Positions 46,115-57,100 of a DNA stretch of 64,000 nt are shown here, in pieces. Below the pieces are notes generated by a model that was not told the origin of the DNA, made no database searches, and was given only the letters and a program-made list of their open reading frames with translations. Position numbers and translations under genes: made by a program. Source of the stretch: Metridium senile (Eukaryota; Cnidaria; Anthozoa; Actiniaria; Metridiidae); contig OX459101.1 of the NCBI GenBank assembly GCA_949775045.1, forward strand, positions 4,533,465 to 4,597,464. Direction: 5' to 3'. How positions within the stretch are numbered: the first letter of the stretch is position 1; each line of letters begins with the position of its first letter.

Positions 46115-48041
46115 TTATTTATCTATTTATTTATTTATTTATTTTCTTACCCTTTAGGTGAAGAATTAAAGCTAACTCCAGCAGGAAGCAAAAACTCATT
46201 GGTTTCAGACAATGACCAAAGACAAAATGAAGTTTTGGAACACAAAGATACCAAACTCCCAAAAATTAATAATCACGCTACAAGCGAGCACACTATGTCA
46301 ATTCAAGACAATAAAAATTCTACAGCAATAAATGAATATGTGATACAAGGAACTAAATCCAAAAATGAAAGTAATGGCTTATCAACCAGTACCGATCAAA
46401 CACAAAACACTAAGAGTGAATCTGCATGTCAGAAAAGTGATTCCTCAAACCTCGTAAAACAGAGCTTAACAGAAAATGTTAATGGTCAAAATTCTCAAAC
46501 TGGGAGTCAATTAAATGATTGCAAAAATCATTCTTCAAACATCGAAACTAAAGGCTTACCTGGAAAGTGTGAAGGTTTATCCTCTAATCATAAAAGTTTG
46601 CAAGTCAATAGTAGTGAACAAGACACAGTTATTTGTGATAGATTTGCACCAGCTGTGGTTGTTGAAAATAATAAAGGCAAGGACATACCTCAAGATGAAC
46701 CTCTCAAAAATGATCTCTCAGAGAAAAATGGTTTGTTTTGTAATAATCAAGACAATTGTAAGAACTTTGAGAGATCTGAGTCAGTGAGAAGCGATGGTGC
46801 CATGGCAACGTCCAATAAGGAGCCTGTTCATCACCAGCGTATTAACAGTGAGCCAACACCTGATAGTCCTTCACGGCGACACTCAGATGGCAAGGACGGC
46901 ATTGTTAAGCTGCAGGCATATCAGAAATGGAGAATGAGTGGTAAGAAGGGACAGCCACCAGCCAAGTTGAAAATATCACAGTAAGTCAGAAGTTGTGTTT
47001 TTGAGCTGTGTTTTTTAAAGTTGTGTTTTTGATGATAAACTAATTATTATGATTGGAAACTAGCGAGTAAACTAGTATAGGCTGCATCAGTGTTTGATAT
47101 AAACGATAGTTAATATAATGAAATTTGTAACACCGTAAACAATGTTGACTTAACTTTACTGACGTTTCGAGCTTTAGCCCTTCGTCAGAGTTCCTTTTTT
47201 ACTCAGAAGAAGGGCTAAAGCTTGAAACGTCAGTAAGGTTAAGACAACATTTTTTAGGGTGTTACAAATTTCATTATATTACCTATTATTAATTATTATG
47301 AAGATGGTGATGGTGATTATGATGATGACAATGTGGATCATAGTGATAATTAGGATGATTAATTTATGCTAATAATATGATGATTATAGTGATGGTGATG
47401 ATGACCATTGTGATGATGATGACATCAATGTGGATCAGAATGATATATTAGGATGATTAGTATTGATGATTATAATATGATGATGGTGTTGGTGATAATG
47501 ATGACTACAATGTAGATGATGGTAATAATAAATTAGGATGACTAATATTCATGATGATAGTGATGAGGATGATCTTTGTGACAATGATGACATGTGGATC
47601 AGAGATATTAATTAGAATGATTAATATTGATGATAATATAAGGATGGTGTGATGATGATAATAAAGATGATGTTAAATATATAGATGATGGTTATAATTA
47701 ATAAGGATGATTGATGATGTTTTGATGGTAATGATGATTATGATGTTTATGATGATTATAGTGGTAATGGTGATAGTTAGGATGATGTAAATGTTGATAT
47801 TGGTGATGATGATGATGATTATGATGTTGGTGATGATTATAGTGGTAATGGTGATAGCTAGGATGATGTAAATGTTGATATTGGTGATGATGATAATGAT
47901 GATGATTAATTATAATAATATAATCTTGATGGTGATGAATGGTAACATATATTTATGTTATTTTTTCCTCCTTGTCACACCAACACCATTATAAAACTGA
48001 AAATTTTAACTAATTTGTTTTTCTCTATTTTCAGATGTTGA
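41594..48041 (+). CDS. Uncharacterised coiled-coil protein, about 683 residues, 5 coding exons
   Basis: Exons 41594-41885, 42544-42626, 44583-45429, 46158-46980, 48035-48041; phases 1, 0, 1 and 2 join correctly. I do not recognise the family. Residues about 15-175 are predicted coiled coil (EEHVEDLLDAVECLRGKVEQ; VREKDKQISNLEWQVMDAEA). The middle is acidic and serine-rich with Asp runs (DDDNDDDHPLDL). Exon 4 encodes a low-complexity Asn/Ser/Lys-rich region ending in a basic segment (SPSRRHSDGKDGIVKLQAYQ and KKGQPPAKLKIS). No signal peptide or membrane span is seen. The last intron is almost neutral: spliced, the protein ends ISQC; unspliced, it stops at ISQ because TAA overlaps the donor. Intron 2 contains the RecQ-bearing transposon and intron 3 a long TTTA repeat. 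A scaffold or adaptor role is only a guess from composition. Confidence 0.75.
43023..44182. mobile_element. 1160-bp TIR transposon with 9-bp target-site duplication and RecQ fragment
   Basis: The element starts TAGGCTCAGATTTCAGCCGT and ends with its reverse complement; at least 50 bp of the termini match perfectly (CGTGCGCCCGCGATACTCTC lies in both). It is flanked by CCTATTGGA direct repeats (43014-43022 and 44183-44191). A 9-bp target duplication with long TIRs fits Mutator-like elements, though other 8-9-bp superfamilies are possible. No transposase is present, so it is non-autonomous. It lies in intron 2 of the coiled-coil gene. Confidence 0.85.
43700..44020 (-). pseudogene. RecQ-like helicase N-terminal fragment inside the TIR transposon
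   Basis: On the minus strand, from ATG at 44020, the reading MADKSDFESACSNALKSFGF is followed, after an internal deletion and frameshift, by GKDVFVYLLTGSGKSLIFQT and APLVFDHGR, then in another frame by FLTSKDIKTALIGQEEDGES. The Walker A motif (TGSGKS) and its surroundings match the start of the RecQ-like helicases amplified in several invertebrate genomes. Stops and frame changes make it non-functional. A truncated part (33244-33500) repeats in unit A. Confidence 0.7.
45510..46148. repeat. TTTA-rich array (coiled-coil gene intron 3)
   Basis: ATTTATTTATTTATTTATTT with occasional CATTCATT; it runs to within about 10 bp of the exon 4 acceptor (46157) and may act as an extended pyrimidine tract. 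Confidence 0.9.
47050..47288. mobile_element. Full foldback copy of the GAAACGTC family, hammerhead-like core
   Basis: Both arms carry GGGCTAAAGCTCGAAACGTC (one base altered in the right arm). The left arm, read on minus, has CTGACGA then the GGGC..GCTC foldback, then GAAAC GTC. Other copies: 14750-14887, 59880-60020, 62098-62312. Confidence 0.75.
47289..47940. repeat. GAT microsatellite (coiled-coil gene last intron)
   Basis: Degenerate GATGATGATTATGATG repeat ending shortly before the last acceptor (48034), including a duplicated block of about 85 bp (47745-47828 resembles 47829-47912). Confidence 0.9.
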
Positions 48042-48354
48042 AATTCATCATTGTCCATCATGGACAAAGTTAATAATTCAACACATTCTAGGCAAAGGCC
48101 ATTCTTCAACAGAAAACTATCTTTGTTCTCAATGAATATGGTTAAAAATAATCTCAGGTTTAAATTTTGAACAACGGGTACCATACATGCCAAACTCAGA
48201 TGGGTTCAAATCTGGGGAACTTAAAAAATGGGGAACTTAAAAAATGGAGAGTGTGAAGAGTGTGAAGACTGTTTTTCTTTAAGTCTGAGAACTAAAAAAA
48301 AAAACAAGTTGTTTTACCTTACCAAGATTACATCTGAAATCCTGTTGTTGACAT

Positions 48355-48595
48355 GTATGCATGAGGTTAGCCTGAGAAAACAGATGTTTTTTTCGTGGGG
48401 GATAGAGAAGCCAAAGGACATCTGTTTTTTCTCCAAAACTGGGAGGTTACATCTAAAATCCTGAGACTCCTGGCTAAGCTGGGGAAGTTGGCATGTATAT
48501 ATGCATGGGGTTAGCCTGAGAAAACAGATGTTTTTTCGTGGGGGAAAGTGGAGCCAAAAGACGTCTGTTTTCTCATGGCTAGTATGGGGTACGTC
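48355..48595. repeat. Tandem/foldback element, AGCCTGAGAAAACAGATG
   Basis: AGCCTGAGAAAACAGATGTT followed by CGTGGGGG occurs at 48368 and 48512; GACATCTGTTTTTTCTC and GACGTCTGTTTTCTC are inverted partners. No coding content is seen from 48042 to 54198. Confidence 0.6.
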
Positions 48596-48769
48596 CATAC
48601 TTTATTAATGGTTGGGGTCAGTTAGGGTTAATAATAAGCTTTGGCAATTTCGCAAATGATTCTTAAAACTAAAAATGTGTCATTTAGAGTTATGTTCAGT
48701 TGGGAGTAGAAGTTCCGGGTGTCTATATGAATTGTAGGATTGGATTCGTTAAGTAATCATAATTTGAAG

Positions 48770-48960
48770 ATACCTTGTGCTTAATGAGAGCACACATCAC
48801 GTGCATTTGCATGCATGTTGATCAATTTGTATTTTATAAAAGAAATAGAAAACTTGCTTTCTGTGCTGTATGCAGTTATAAACCACTAGGTATTGTCAGA
48901 GCACTTGAGAAGTGTTGAGAAGCACAGTGTGCATGTGAGTTTTCTATTTCTTCATTGGAC
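48770..48960. repeat. Repeat shared with SLC12A8 intron 6
   Basis: TTTTATAAAAGAAATAGAAA, ACTTGCTTTCTGTGCTGTAT and GTTTTCTATTTCTTC match 59390-59580. Confidence 0.65.
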
Positions 48961-49651
48961 ACTATGAAGGTTAGGGTGAACCATCAGAGCTGTGACAGAG
49001 ATTGACTGGGGACAAAAGTGGAGGAGGAGTGGGGAAGAGCAGTTCCCAGTCCCCCTTCTTTGAAACAGGAACCCCAAAAGTAACAGCCTGTTGAGGAAGC
49101 TATGTTTTGTGAGTGTGAATTTTATAGAACTTTAATTTATTATTTATTTAAATGTAGAAGTGTTTATAAGATGTTTGATAGAGTGAAAATGGTATTAATA
49201 GTATTTAAATGGTCCTATAGTACAAATATGTAGGGTTTATAAGTTTATTTAAATTATAATTATTTTAGATTGCTTGTTCAACATACATTGAATAATATTA
49301 TCTTTCAGTCATGGGTTAATTAATGATGGCCAGAGTTTTTTTTCATTTTCATACATTAATATAAAAAACATTTATGTAAATATACAATATGAGTGACTGA
49401 TCTGTATGCGATATACAACGGTGAGTCAAAGACGAGCCGTTATGTATCACATACAGATCGGACATGGATATTGTATAGTACTTATGGAAGTCCAACGTTA
49501 GTTCTTTCATATTTTACTAGAATTATCAAGATAAAAGTAAATCTGGCCGAAAAAAATTCAGGTTAAAACTTATACAAATCAGGACAAAATCTGTATGAGA
49601 TATTTTACAGAACTTGTAACAGACGTGATTTCTTTTGTCAATTTCTCATTT

Positions 49652-49863
49652 CAGTGCGAATCTAAAAACCGTGGGCACCTAGAAATATTTTAGAAATCGT
49701 TTATATTTGCTGAACAACTCAAACAACTATATCACCACAAGAAGTTTGACTGATGTGTAGTATGATAAACATTTTTTAGTTAGAGTTGTTTGTGACTTGT
49801 TCAACGAACAATAAACGATTTCTAAAATATTTTTGGGTGCCCACAGTTTTTTGATTCGCACTG
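49652..49863. mobile_element. 212-bp MITE, CAGTGCGAATC ends
   Basis: CAGTGCGAATCTAAAAACCG and GATTCGCACTG are inverted, as are GAAATATTTTAGAAATCGTT and its complement further inside. Confidence 0.8.
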
Positions 49864-49914
49864 TAATTTATTCATTAATTTTATAACAATATTTTCAACA
49901 CCAACTAAGATAAG

Positions 49915-50795
49915 CAATGGTAGTTGACTGGGAAAAGTTCCAAGGGAAATAGATTTGTGTTCGGTTTCAGATAAACAGCAATTTTAAAATCTCAATGGGT
50001 TTCCATTCAAGATAAAATTAATGACAGCAATTTACTTGGAAATTTGTTTGTGCATGTTTGAGATTTGGGTTCAAGTTAAACAATAGTAACTGATTGGGGG
50101 AAAAAAATCAACAAATAGGTTTCTGTTCAAGATAAATAAGTCATTTACTGGGAAATTGTTTCAAGGGAAATGGGTTTGTAGTTGCGATTGTATGTATTAG
50201 CAAGGGTTCAAGTTAAACATAGTAATTGACTGCAAAACATTCAACTAATGGGTTTCTGTTCCAGATAAATAAACAATAGTAATTAACTAGGATAAAGTTC
50301 CAAGGGAAATAGTTTTGCGTTCAAGATAGTTAGGGTTTGAGATAAACGGTAGTAATTTACTGGGATAAAGTTCCATGGGAAATGGGTTGTGTTCGAGATA
50401 GTGAGGGTTTGAGATAAACGATAGTAATTTACTGGGATAAAGTTCCAAGGGAAATAGTTTTGCGTTCAAGATAGTTAGGGTTTGAGATAAACGGTAGTAA
50501 TTTACTGGGATAAAGTCCCATGGGAAATGGGTTTGTCTTCGAGATAGTGAGGGTTTGAGATAAACGATAGTAATTTACTGGAATAAAGTTCCAAGGGAAA
50601 TAACTTTGCGTTCGTGATAGCGAGGGTTTGAGATAAACGATAGTAATTTACTAGGATAAAGTTCCAATGGGAAATGGGTTTGCGTTCAAGATAGTTAGGC
50701 TTTGAGATAAACGGTAGTAATTTACTGGGATAAAGTTCCAAGGGAAATAACTTTGCGTTCGAGATAGTGAGGGTTTGAGATACACGATAGTAAGT
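49915..50795. repeat. About 73-bp minisatellite, seven or more units
   Basis: AGTAATTTACTGGGATAAAG, GTTCCAAGGGAAATAG and TTTGAGATAAACG recur about every 73 bp from 50280; more degenerate units lie upstream. There are no spacers unlike each other, so it is not a CRISPR. Confidence 0.9.
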
Positions 50796-51291
50796 TAAAT
50801 ATTGAAAAAAGGCCAACAAAAGCAATAGATTGTCAGTTAAATTGACTTGCTAACAATGGAACATTGTGTAAATTAGATAATAGTGTATTGAGTTTGTACT
50901 GACTTATCACTTCAAATAGGGAAAGAATCCCAAAAATTAATAGTCTGTCAGTTAGACTGATTTGCTATTAAACATTGGTTAACTTATAATTTATTGAGTT
51001 TGTATTATTTTTTGTACATTAATGTAATTGTTCCAAGAAGAATAAAAGTTACACAAAAGTGGTCCATGATGATAATGATGTTGGTTTGTTTGTTTAGCTG
51101 GGATATACCATAGTCCAAGAGGCTTTCTTTTGTATCTCCTGTGAGTCTCTGAGCTGCAAAAATTTCGGAAGCTTCACAACTCAGAGAATCACAGCAGAAA
51201 CAAAAGAAAACCTCTTGGCCCGGGGTAGCTGGGATAGGGAGGAAGGTGATGTAATAGATCAAACACAGGAAAGATTGTTTCATCCAATAGT

Positions 51292-51450
51292 CCTTTAGCA
51301 GTTCCGCCTCAGTTCCAAGTTAATAGTTACAAGTCGAGGTTTGCGTTGCTGTGCATGATAAATTATAGTTTTGCTATGTGCATCAACTCGAACCTCGACT
51401 TGAAACTATTATTTGTGGTCACTGAGCGGAACTGTGAAAAGGACTATTTC
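51292..51450. mobile_element. MITE, AGTCCTTTnnCAGTTCCG ends; relative at 62392-62558
   Basis: AGTTCCGCCTCAGTTCCAAG pairs with the right end GAGCGGAACTGTGAAAAGGACT; inner AAGTCGAGGTT and AACCTCGACTT. The copy at 62392-62558 has the same plan with diverged sequence. Confidence 0.75.
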
Positions 51451-52048
51451 AAACATCCATAAGTTGGTTGAAAAAAAGAACCTCCGTCGAGGTGTCCTTT
51501 CTCACTGTAAACAATAGACAATTCACAACAACAGTTATAGTATTTCAGTTGTTTTATTTAAATTCAATTTACCCTTATATATCTTCCTCCTATCTATGTA
51601 GTATTTCAACAGTACAAGTATAATCAAAGTGAATTGTTAAATTATCTTAATACTTTATTAATAGTTTGACTTGTGTTTCAATACAAAATTTAAAAATAAA
51701 TTTTAATAATAATTGATAATATCCACCTCAAAGAAAAATATTGGTGCAATTTTTTAAAAGACCTTTGTAATAAAAACAATTTCAGTTCATGCTTTTTAGC
51801 TAAAATGGGCCCAGGCAAGTCCCCTGTGGAACTCCTTTATTTACTTGTTTTCTGCTCCTGAATTTCATGAATTTGAGAAGCACAAAACAAGACTACAATG
51901 AAGCCACCAAAATGATATAAACTTAGATACCAAAATATAAGTAAGAAAAAGTGTTTTTTAAAGATTAATAATACCTAAAATTAAGAAATTAATCATGTTA
52001 TAGTTAATAAGCAAATATGCCTACTAATTTGTTATTGTTTGTAACTAT

Positions 52049-52219
52049 TAATACAGTGGTACCTCTATTAAGCGGTCACCCTCTATTAGGCGGCCACAAT
52101 AAAAAGTCCCAAATCTATTCCTATACCTATTCTATACCTCTATTCAGCGGCCAACCTCTATAAGCAGCCACTTTGAAAAGTCCTGAGGGTGGCCGCTTAA
52201 TAGAGGTACCACTGTATTT
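52049..52219. mobile_element. MITE, TACAGTGGTACCTCTATTAA ends (pogo/Tigger-like)
   Basis: Perfect inverted ends of over 20 bp with TA borders; internal GCGGCCAACCTCTAT units. A shorter copy lies at 57271-57381. Confidence 0.8.
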
Positions 52220-52496
52220 AATTGTTGGATATGAAATTTAGTCATTTATCAACATTTATTGTCATCAGTGATGTTGACACTTACTATGTGTTAATTATTA
52301 CAAGTAAATATGTAAATATTCAAATAAATAGCCTTAGCTTTTGACCTATATACACCATCTTTAATTATAATACACCGAATAACTAACCCTAACTACAATA
52401 TATATATACTACAATAATATGCATCTATGAGTGATTTCCATGAACTTGTGAAATACATTTTAGCCCATTTAGTATATAATTTATATACATTTTATA

Positions 52497-52712
52497 GTGA
52501 CTGAGGACACTCGAACCGTGAACATTTTACTTTTTTCATGTTTTTTTTCTGAACCTTCTACAGCTTCAAAACCTCTAAAAATGAAGCAGTGAGTTCAAAT
52601 ACACTAAGTGTTCATAATAAATCTTATTTCAAGTCTATTCGCTCATTGGAAGTGGGTTAAAAAAGGAACAAAAAACTCAAAGTGTTCACGGTTCGAGTGT
52701 TCTCACTGTAAA
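52497..52712. mobile_element. MITE, ACACTCGAACCGTGAACA ends
   Basis: GACACTCGAACCGTGAACAT on the left and GTGTTCACGGTTCGAGTGTT on the right; AT-rich centre. Confidence 0.75.
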
Positions 52713-54198
52713 TGAGTCCTAATTGATTACAATGTTGGGTGCTATACTCAAATATGACAACCAATTTAAATAACTACCATGGCCTGACTAGCCTTACATT
52801 CATGTAGACTGTAGCTTGTTGGACAAGCAACCAAAGGTTTTTTCACAGCGTCTACCAAAGCCGGAAATGTGGGCATTACCCTAGAATCTTGCCATGAAAT
52901 CCCTCTCGACTTGTATCAAGTTTATTTGAATGACCATGAAACAATATGTCTAAGTTGAAGCTGGAGGTTTCAATTTTATATTTTACAATTTTCATCTAAT
53001 GAATCCTTGCCTTGAATATTTATGTATCATTTTGTATTTAGCACATGCACCCAACATTGTTTTCAAAAACTTATGTTTCTTATTGAGAGAATCCAATGTG
53101 TCCTTCCCCACCCTCCACAGTAAAAGATCATGTTTCTGAGAAGTGTCTTGGGCCGTTTAAGTCCCCCCACCCCCTCCCCTCCACAGTAATCAGAAAGAAG
53201 TAGGTTTAATTCTCACCAAGAGAATTCAGAATCTCTTTGTTCTTGACAAAACATTGCTAATAATATTATACTAGTTATTTACTTGTTTTTGTCAGTTATG
53301 TTGAATACATGAGATAGACAGTCTCCCACCCCCCCACCCCTTTTTCATCCCCCTAGATCTGCGCCATTATTACATTTTCAATAATTTAAAATAAATATTG
53401 GATGATACATTTGAGCACAGCTCAAGTTCATTTGTAAAATAATGTTTTGTTCTCTTACAACAATATTTCTATATTTTTTTGGTATTTTTGACAACCCTTC
53501 ATGCAATAATTTAATATTTCCTAATCTTTGGTAGTTAACCTCTGTTAAATTAACAACCTTTCTTAAAGCAATCGATCCATGAGGTCATAATTATTAATAT
53601 ATCATTTCAACTGGCCTACATGTTACATAAGCGACTGCACCCATTTATACGACCACTATAAACCCCATATATACCGACCACCTACAATGTATCTCCCCTT
53701 TATCGGACAATCATGTATCGCTTGTATATCAACCACATTGTTGTCAGTGACCTATCCCTTTAACAGAATAACAAACTGCTTTGTCCACCATCATCAACAT
53801 CTTGTATTCGAACCACATTGAAAGAGACTATCCCAAAATATATCATGGATCCTTGTGTTCTCAAAACAACTTCTTCAAAATGCCATGTTTTGCTGACCGA
53901 CGTACAGGCAAACTTTCCTTTATCAGACCATCACCGACCTCTTGTATACTGCCACATTGTTCCAATAGACCAATCCCAAAAATATGGATGGTCATTTAAT
54001 AGTGTTTACAAAACAACTTCTTCAAAATACCTTCATTTTTACGGACCCCAAAGCAACCAAAAACCCGATATTCGACCTTCATCGGCCTCTTATATACCGA
54101 CCACCCCGTTAAACACGACCAATCAGAAGATGATATGCATGGTTCCTTGTAAGAGTTATACAGAAATTAACTTCGTTGTGGTGTTCTTCAGGGAATGC

Positions 54199-57100
54199 TC
54201 ATGGGGCCAGTGATGTTATAACTGACGATTGATGTACACGGTCACGGTAAGCGAAGTCTGAGTTGTCTTCTGTGACTTGATAGGTTGATACGCCGTATGG
54301 TATGCCGGATTGCGTGACAACGTACTGTTGCTTGACAGGCGTTTTTCTAGAAAAAAAGAATATATGAGTGGATGGCTGGATGAATTGAAGAATCGATGGA
54401 TGAATCAATCAATGTATGAACGAACAAATGAATGTGAAAAATAAAATGAATAGACGAATAAATAAATGGACGATAGTAAATAATAAACGGAAGGACGGAC
54501 GGATAGTTAAAGAGATGTATGGATGGTTACCCCATAATGAATAATATCATTGATAGCATACCTTGTTAATCTTTCCCATAAAGACTGAACCCATCGAAGA
54601 AAATTAAAATCTGATGCAATACCTATAGAAACAAGAAAATAAGTCACCACCATCGTAATTACAATCACCAACACCACCATCATCGATTTGATTAGCTTTG
54701 TTAATACTATATCATTATATTAGAATCACCATCACCATTATCATAATCATCACCATCAATCTTATCGATAAGAATCGCCATCATTATCATCATCACCGTC
54801 AATCTTATCAGTATCGCCATCATAATTATCATCATCATCATCACCATTAATCTTATCAGAATCGCCATCATCATTATCATAATCATCATCACCATTAATT
54901 TTATCAGAATCGTCATCATCATTATCATCATCACCATCAATCTTATCAGTATCGCCATCATCATCACCATCAATCTTATCAGAATCGTCATCATCATTAT
55001 CATCATCATCATCACCATCAATCTTATCAGAATCGCCATCATCATTATCATCATCACCGTCAATCTTATCAGAATCGTCATCATCATTATCATCATCACC
55101 ATCAATCTTATCAGAATCGCCATCATCATTATCATCATCACCATCAATCTTATCAGAATCGCCATCATCATTATCATCATCACCGTCAATCTTATCAGAA
55201 TCGCCATCATCATTATCATCATCACCATCAATCTTATCAGAATCGCCATCATCATTATCATCATCATTCAATCTGTGACTGCCAATTTGCATAGATCAAT
55301 TCGCATACCCCTGGATCTCCCCCTTGGATAGAGTCGCATGCCCTGGCCCTTCCCCTCACTTTATCATCATCATTGCTATCCGAGTACCTTTGGTTATCAA
55401 TATCATCATCATTACCTTAATAATGATTATCATCATCGTCATCATAATAACCAAAGTAAAACATTCCCCTCCCCCCACCTTTGTTATCCTCGTACCTTTA
55501 GATAAACTTGGGTTAGCCTGTCCTATGTAGATATAGATGATCAAAGTCAAGGAGATGTTCGCCAGTGCGTAGCCCCAGTTGATGAGGAACATGATTAATA
55601 TACTAACAAACAGCTGAAACGAGATAAATTGACAGTCGTTTAACATTTAATCTTCTGGGGCCAGTTGTACGAAGCCTGGATAAAGTTATCCACTGGGTAA
55701 GAGATATCCAGTCATTATAACCAACATCATCACCATCAGCATAATCATCGGCACCATTACCATCTTCCACGTCATTTTCGTCTTGATCCTCTTGTTTTGA
55801 TCAACACCACCACGACTATTATTACTTCATTTATTAATTTTCTTTGTTCTAATAACAATGGTTGATTGGCAAAACCATAACAAAATATGTCACTGTACGT
55901 CCACCTATAGGTGAGCAGAGTGTACAAGTGTTGGTATTGTGATGCTAATTTGCCAACCATTTTCACAATAGATTTTTTAATTTTCTTTGTTCTAATAACA
56001 ATAGCAAAACCATTATATAACAAAATACGTCACTGTACATCCACTTATATTACTTACTCCAACTAAAGATACCCATCTGTTACACAGATCAGAATAGTAA
56101 GATGAAGGTTGTTTTACTATCTCCCATTCTATCTGTTGCTCTTCGCTGTACGATTTCTTTAACTCTATACCAATAACAAAAACAAGAAATTAAAAAAATG
56201 CATGACGCACATGCGCATATGTGCTTGAGGTCATCAAGCAATGATCGTCTATGTAAAAGTTGTTGTGCCTAGATGGAAGGACGGCCCATCCCAAATTGAA
56301 ATTGTTCGGAAAGTATTCGGGAGCACGATTTCGAAAGATAATGAATGGAACAGAACACAATAATGTTTTACGTTTTCCTGATAACTGTATGGTTGCCATA
56401 GCAATAAACCGCCATATTGAATTTTCCGAACTTCATTAAGTCGACCGGCCTTCTAGACGGTATATGAAGCCGGTTGTACGAAGCCTGAATAGCGCTATCT
56501 ACCGGATAAATCCTTATCCAACGGATAAAATCTATAAAAAACCTATGTAGTGGATAACTTTTATCCGCGGATAACTTTATCCACACTTCGCACAACCGGC
56601 CCCAGGTGTATAGGAGGCTATATGACCAATGCCCTGACACCATGTTTCGTATTTAGCGTTTGTAATTACAAATGCCAAAACAGGATAGAAATAACCTCTG
56701 GTTACCAGGATTACCAATACACCTAATTCAAAAAAGGTTGACGGGGCGAACGGCGATTGGCGATTGGCGATTGCACGACCGAAAGGAGCTATTTGTAATA
56801 CGAATTCCTTCTTCCGTTCAGAGAAAACTTCGAGACACCCATCTACGGTCATCGTTGAACGGTATTTGGGTAATATATAATTGAATAAGAAGAAATTCGT
56901 ATTATCCACAGTCTCTTTCGGGACGTGCAATCGCCGATCACCAATCGCCGATCGCCGTTCGCCCCGTCAACCTTTTTTGAATTAGGTGTATATCTTGGTG
57001 GCATGAGTGGCCTAGCGGTGAGAGCGTTGGCCTTTCACCACTGTAACCTGGGTTTGATTCCGGCTCGGGCGACAAGTGAATAGAGTTTGTTTGATGTGTT

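Noticed and set aside
49915..50795. Regular direct repeats resembling a CRISPR array
   Set aside because: The whole 73-bp unit repeats without unique spacers, and the DNA is clearly animal.
54707..55292. Open frames with repeated [14 protein letters not shown]
   Set aside because: A 42-bp minisatellite in frame; the flanking SLC12A8 exons (55613-55496, 54622-54562) are joined without it.
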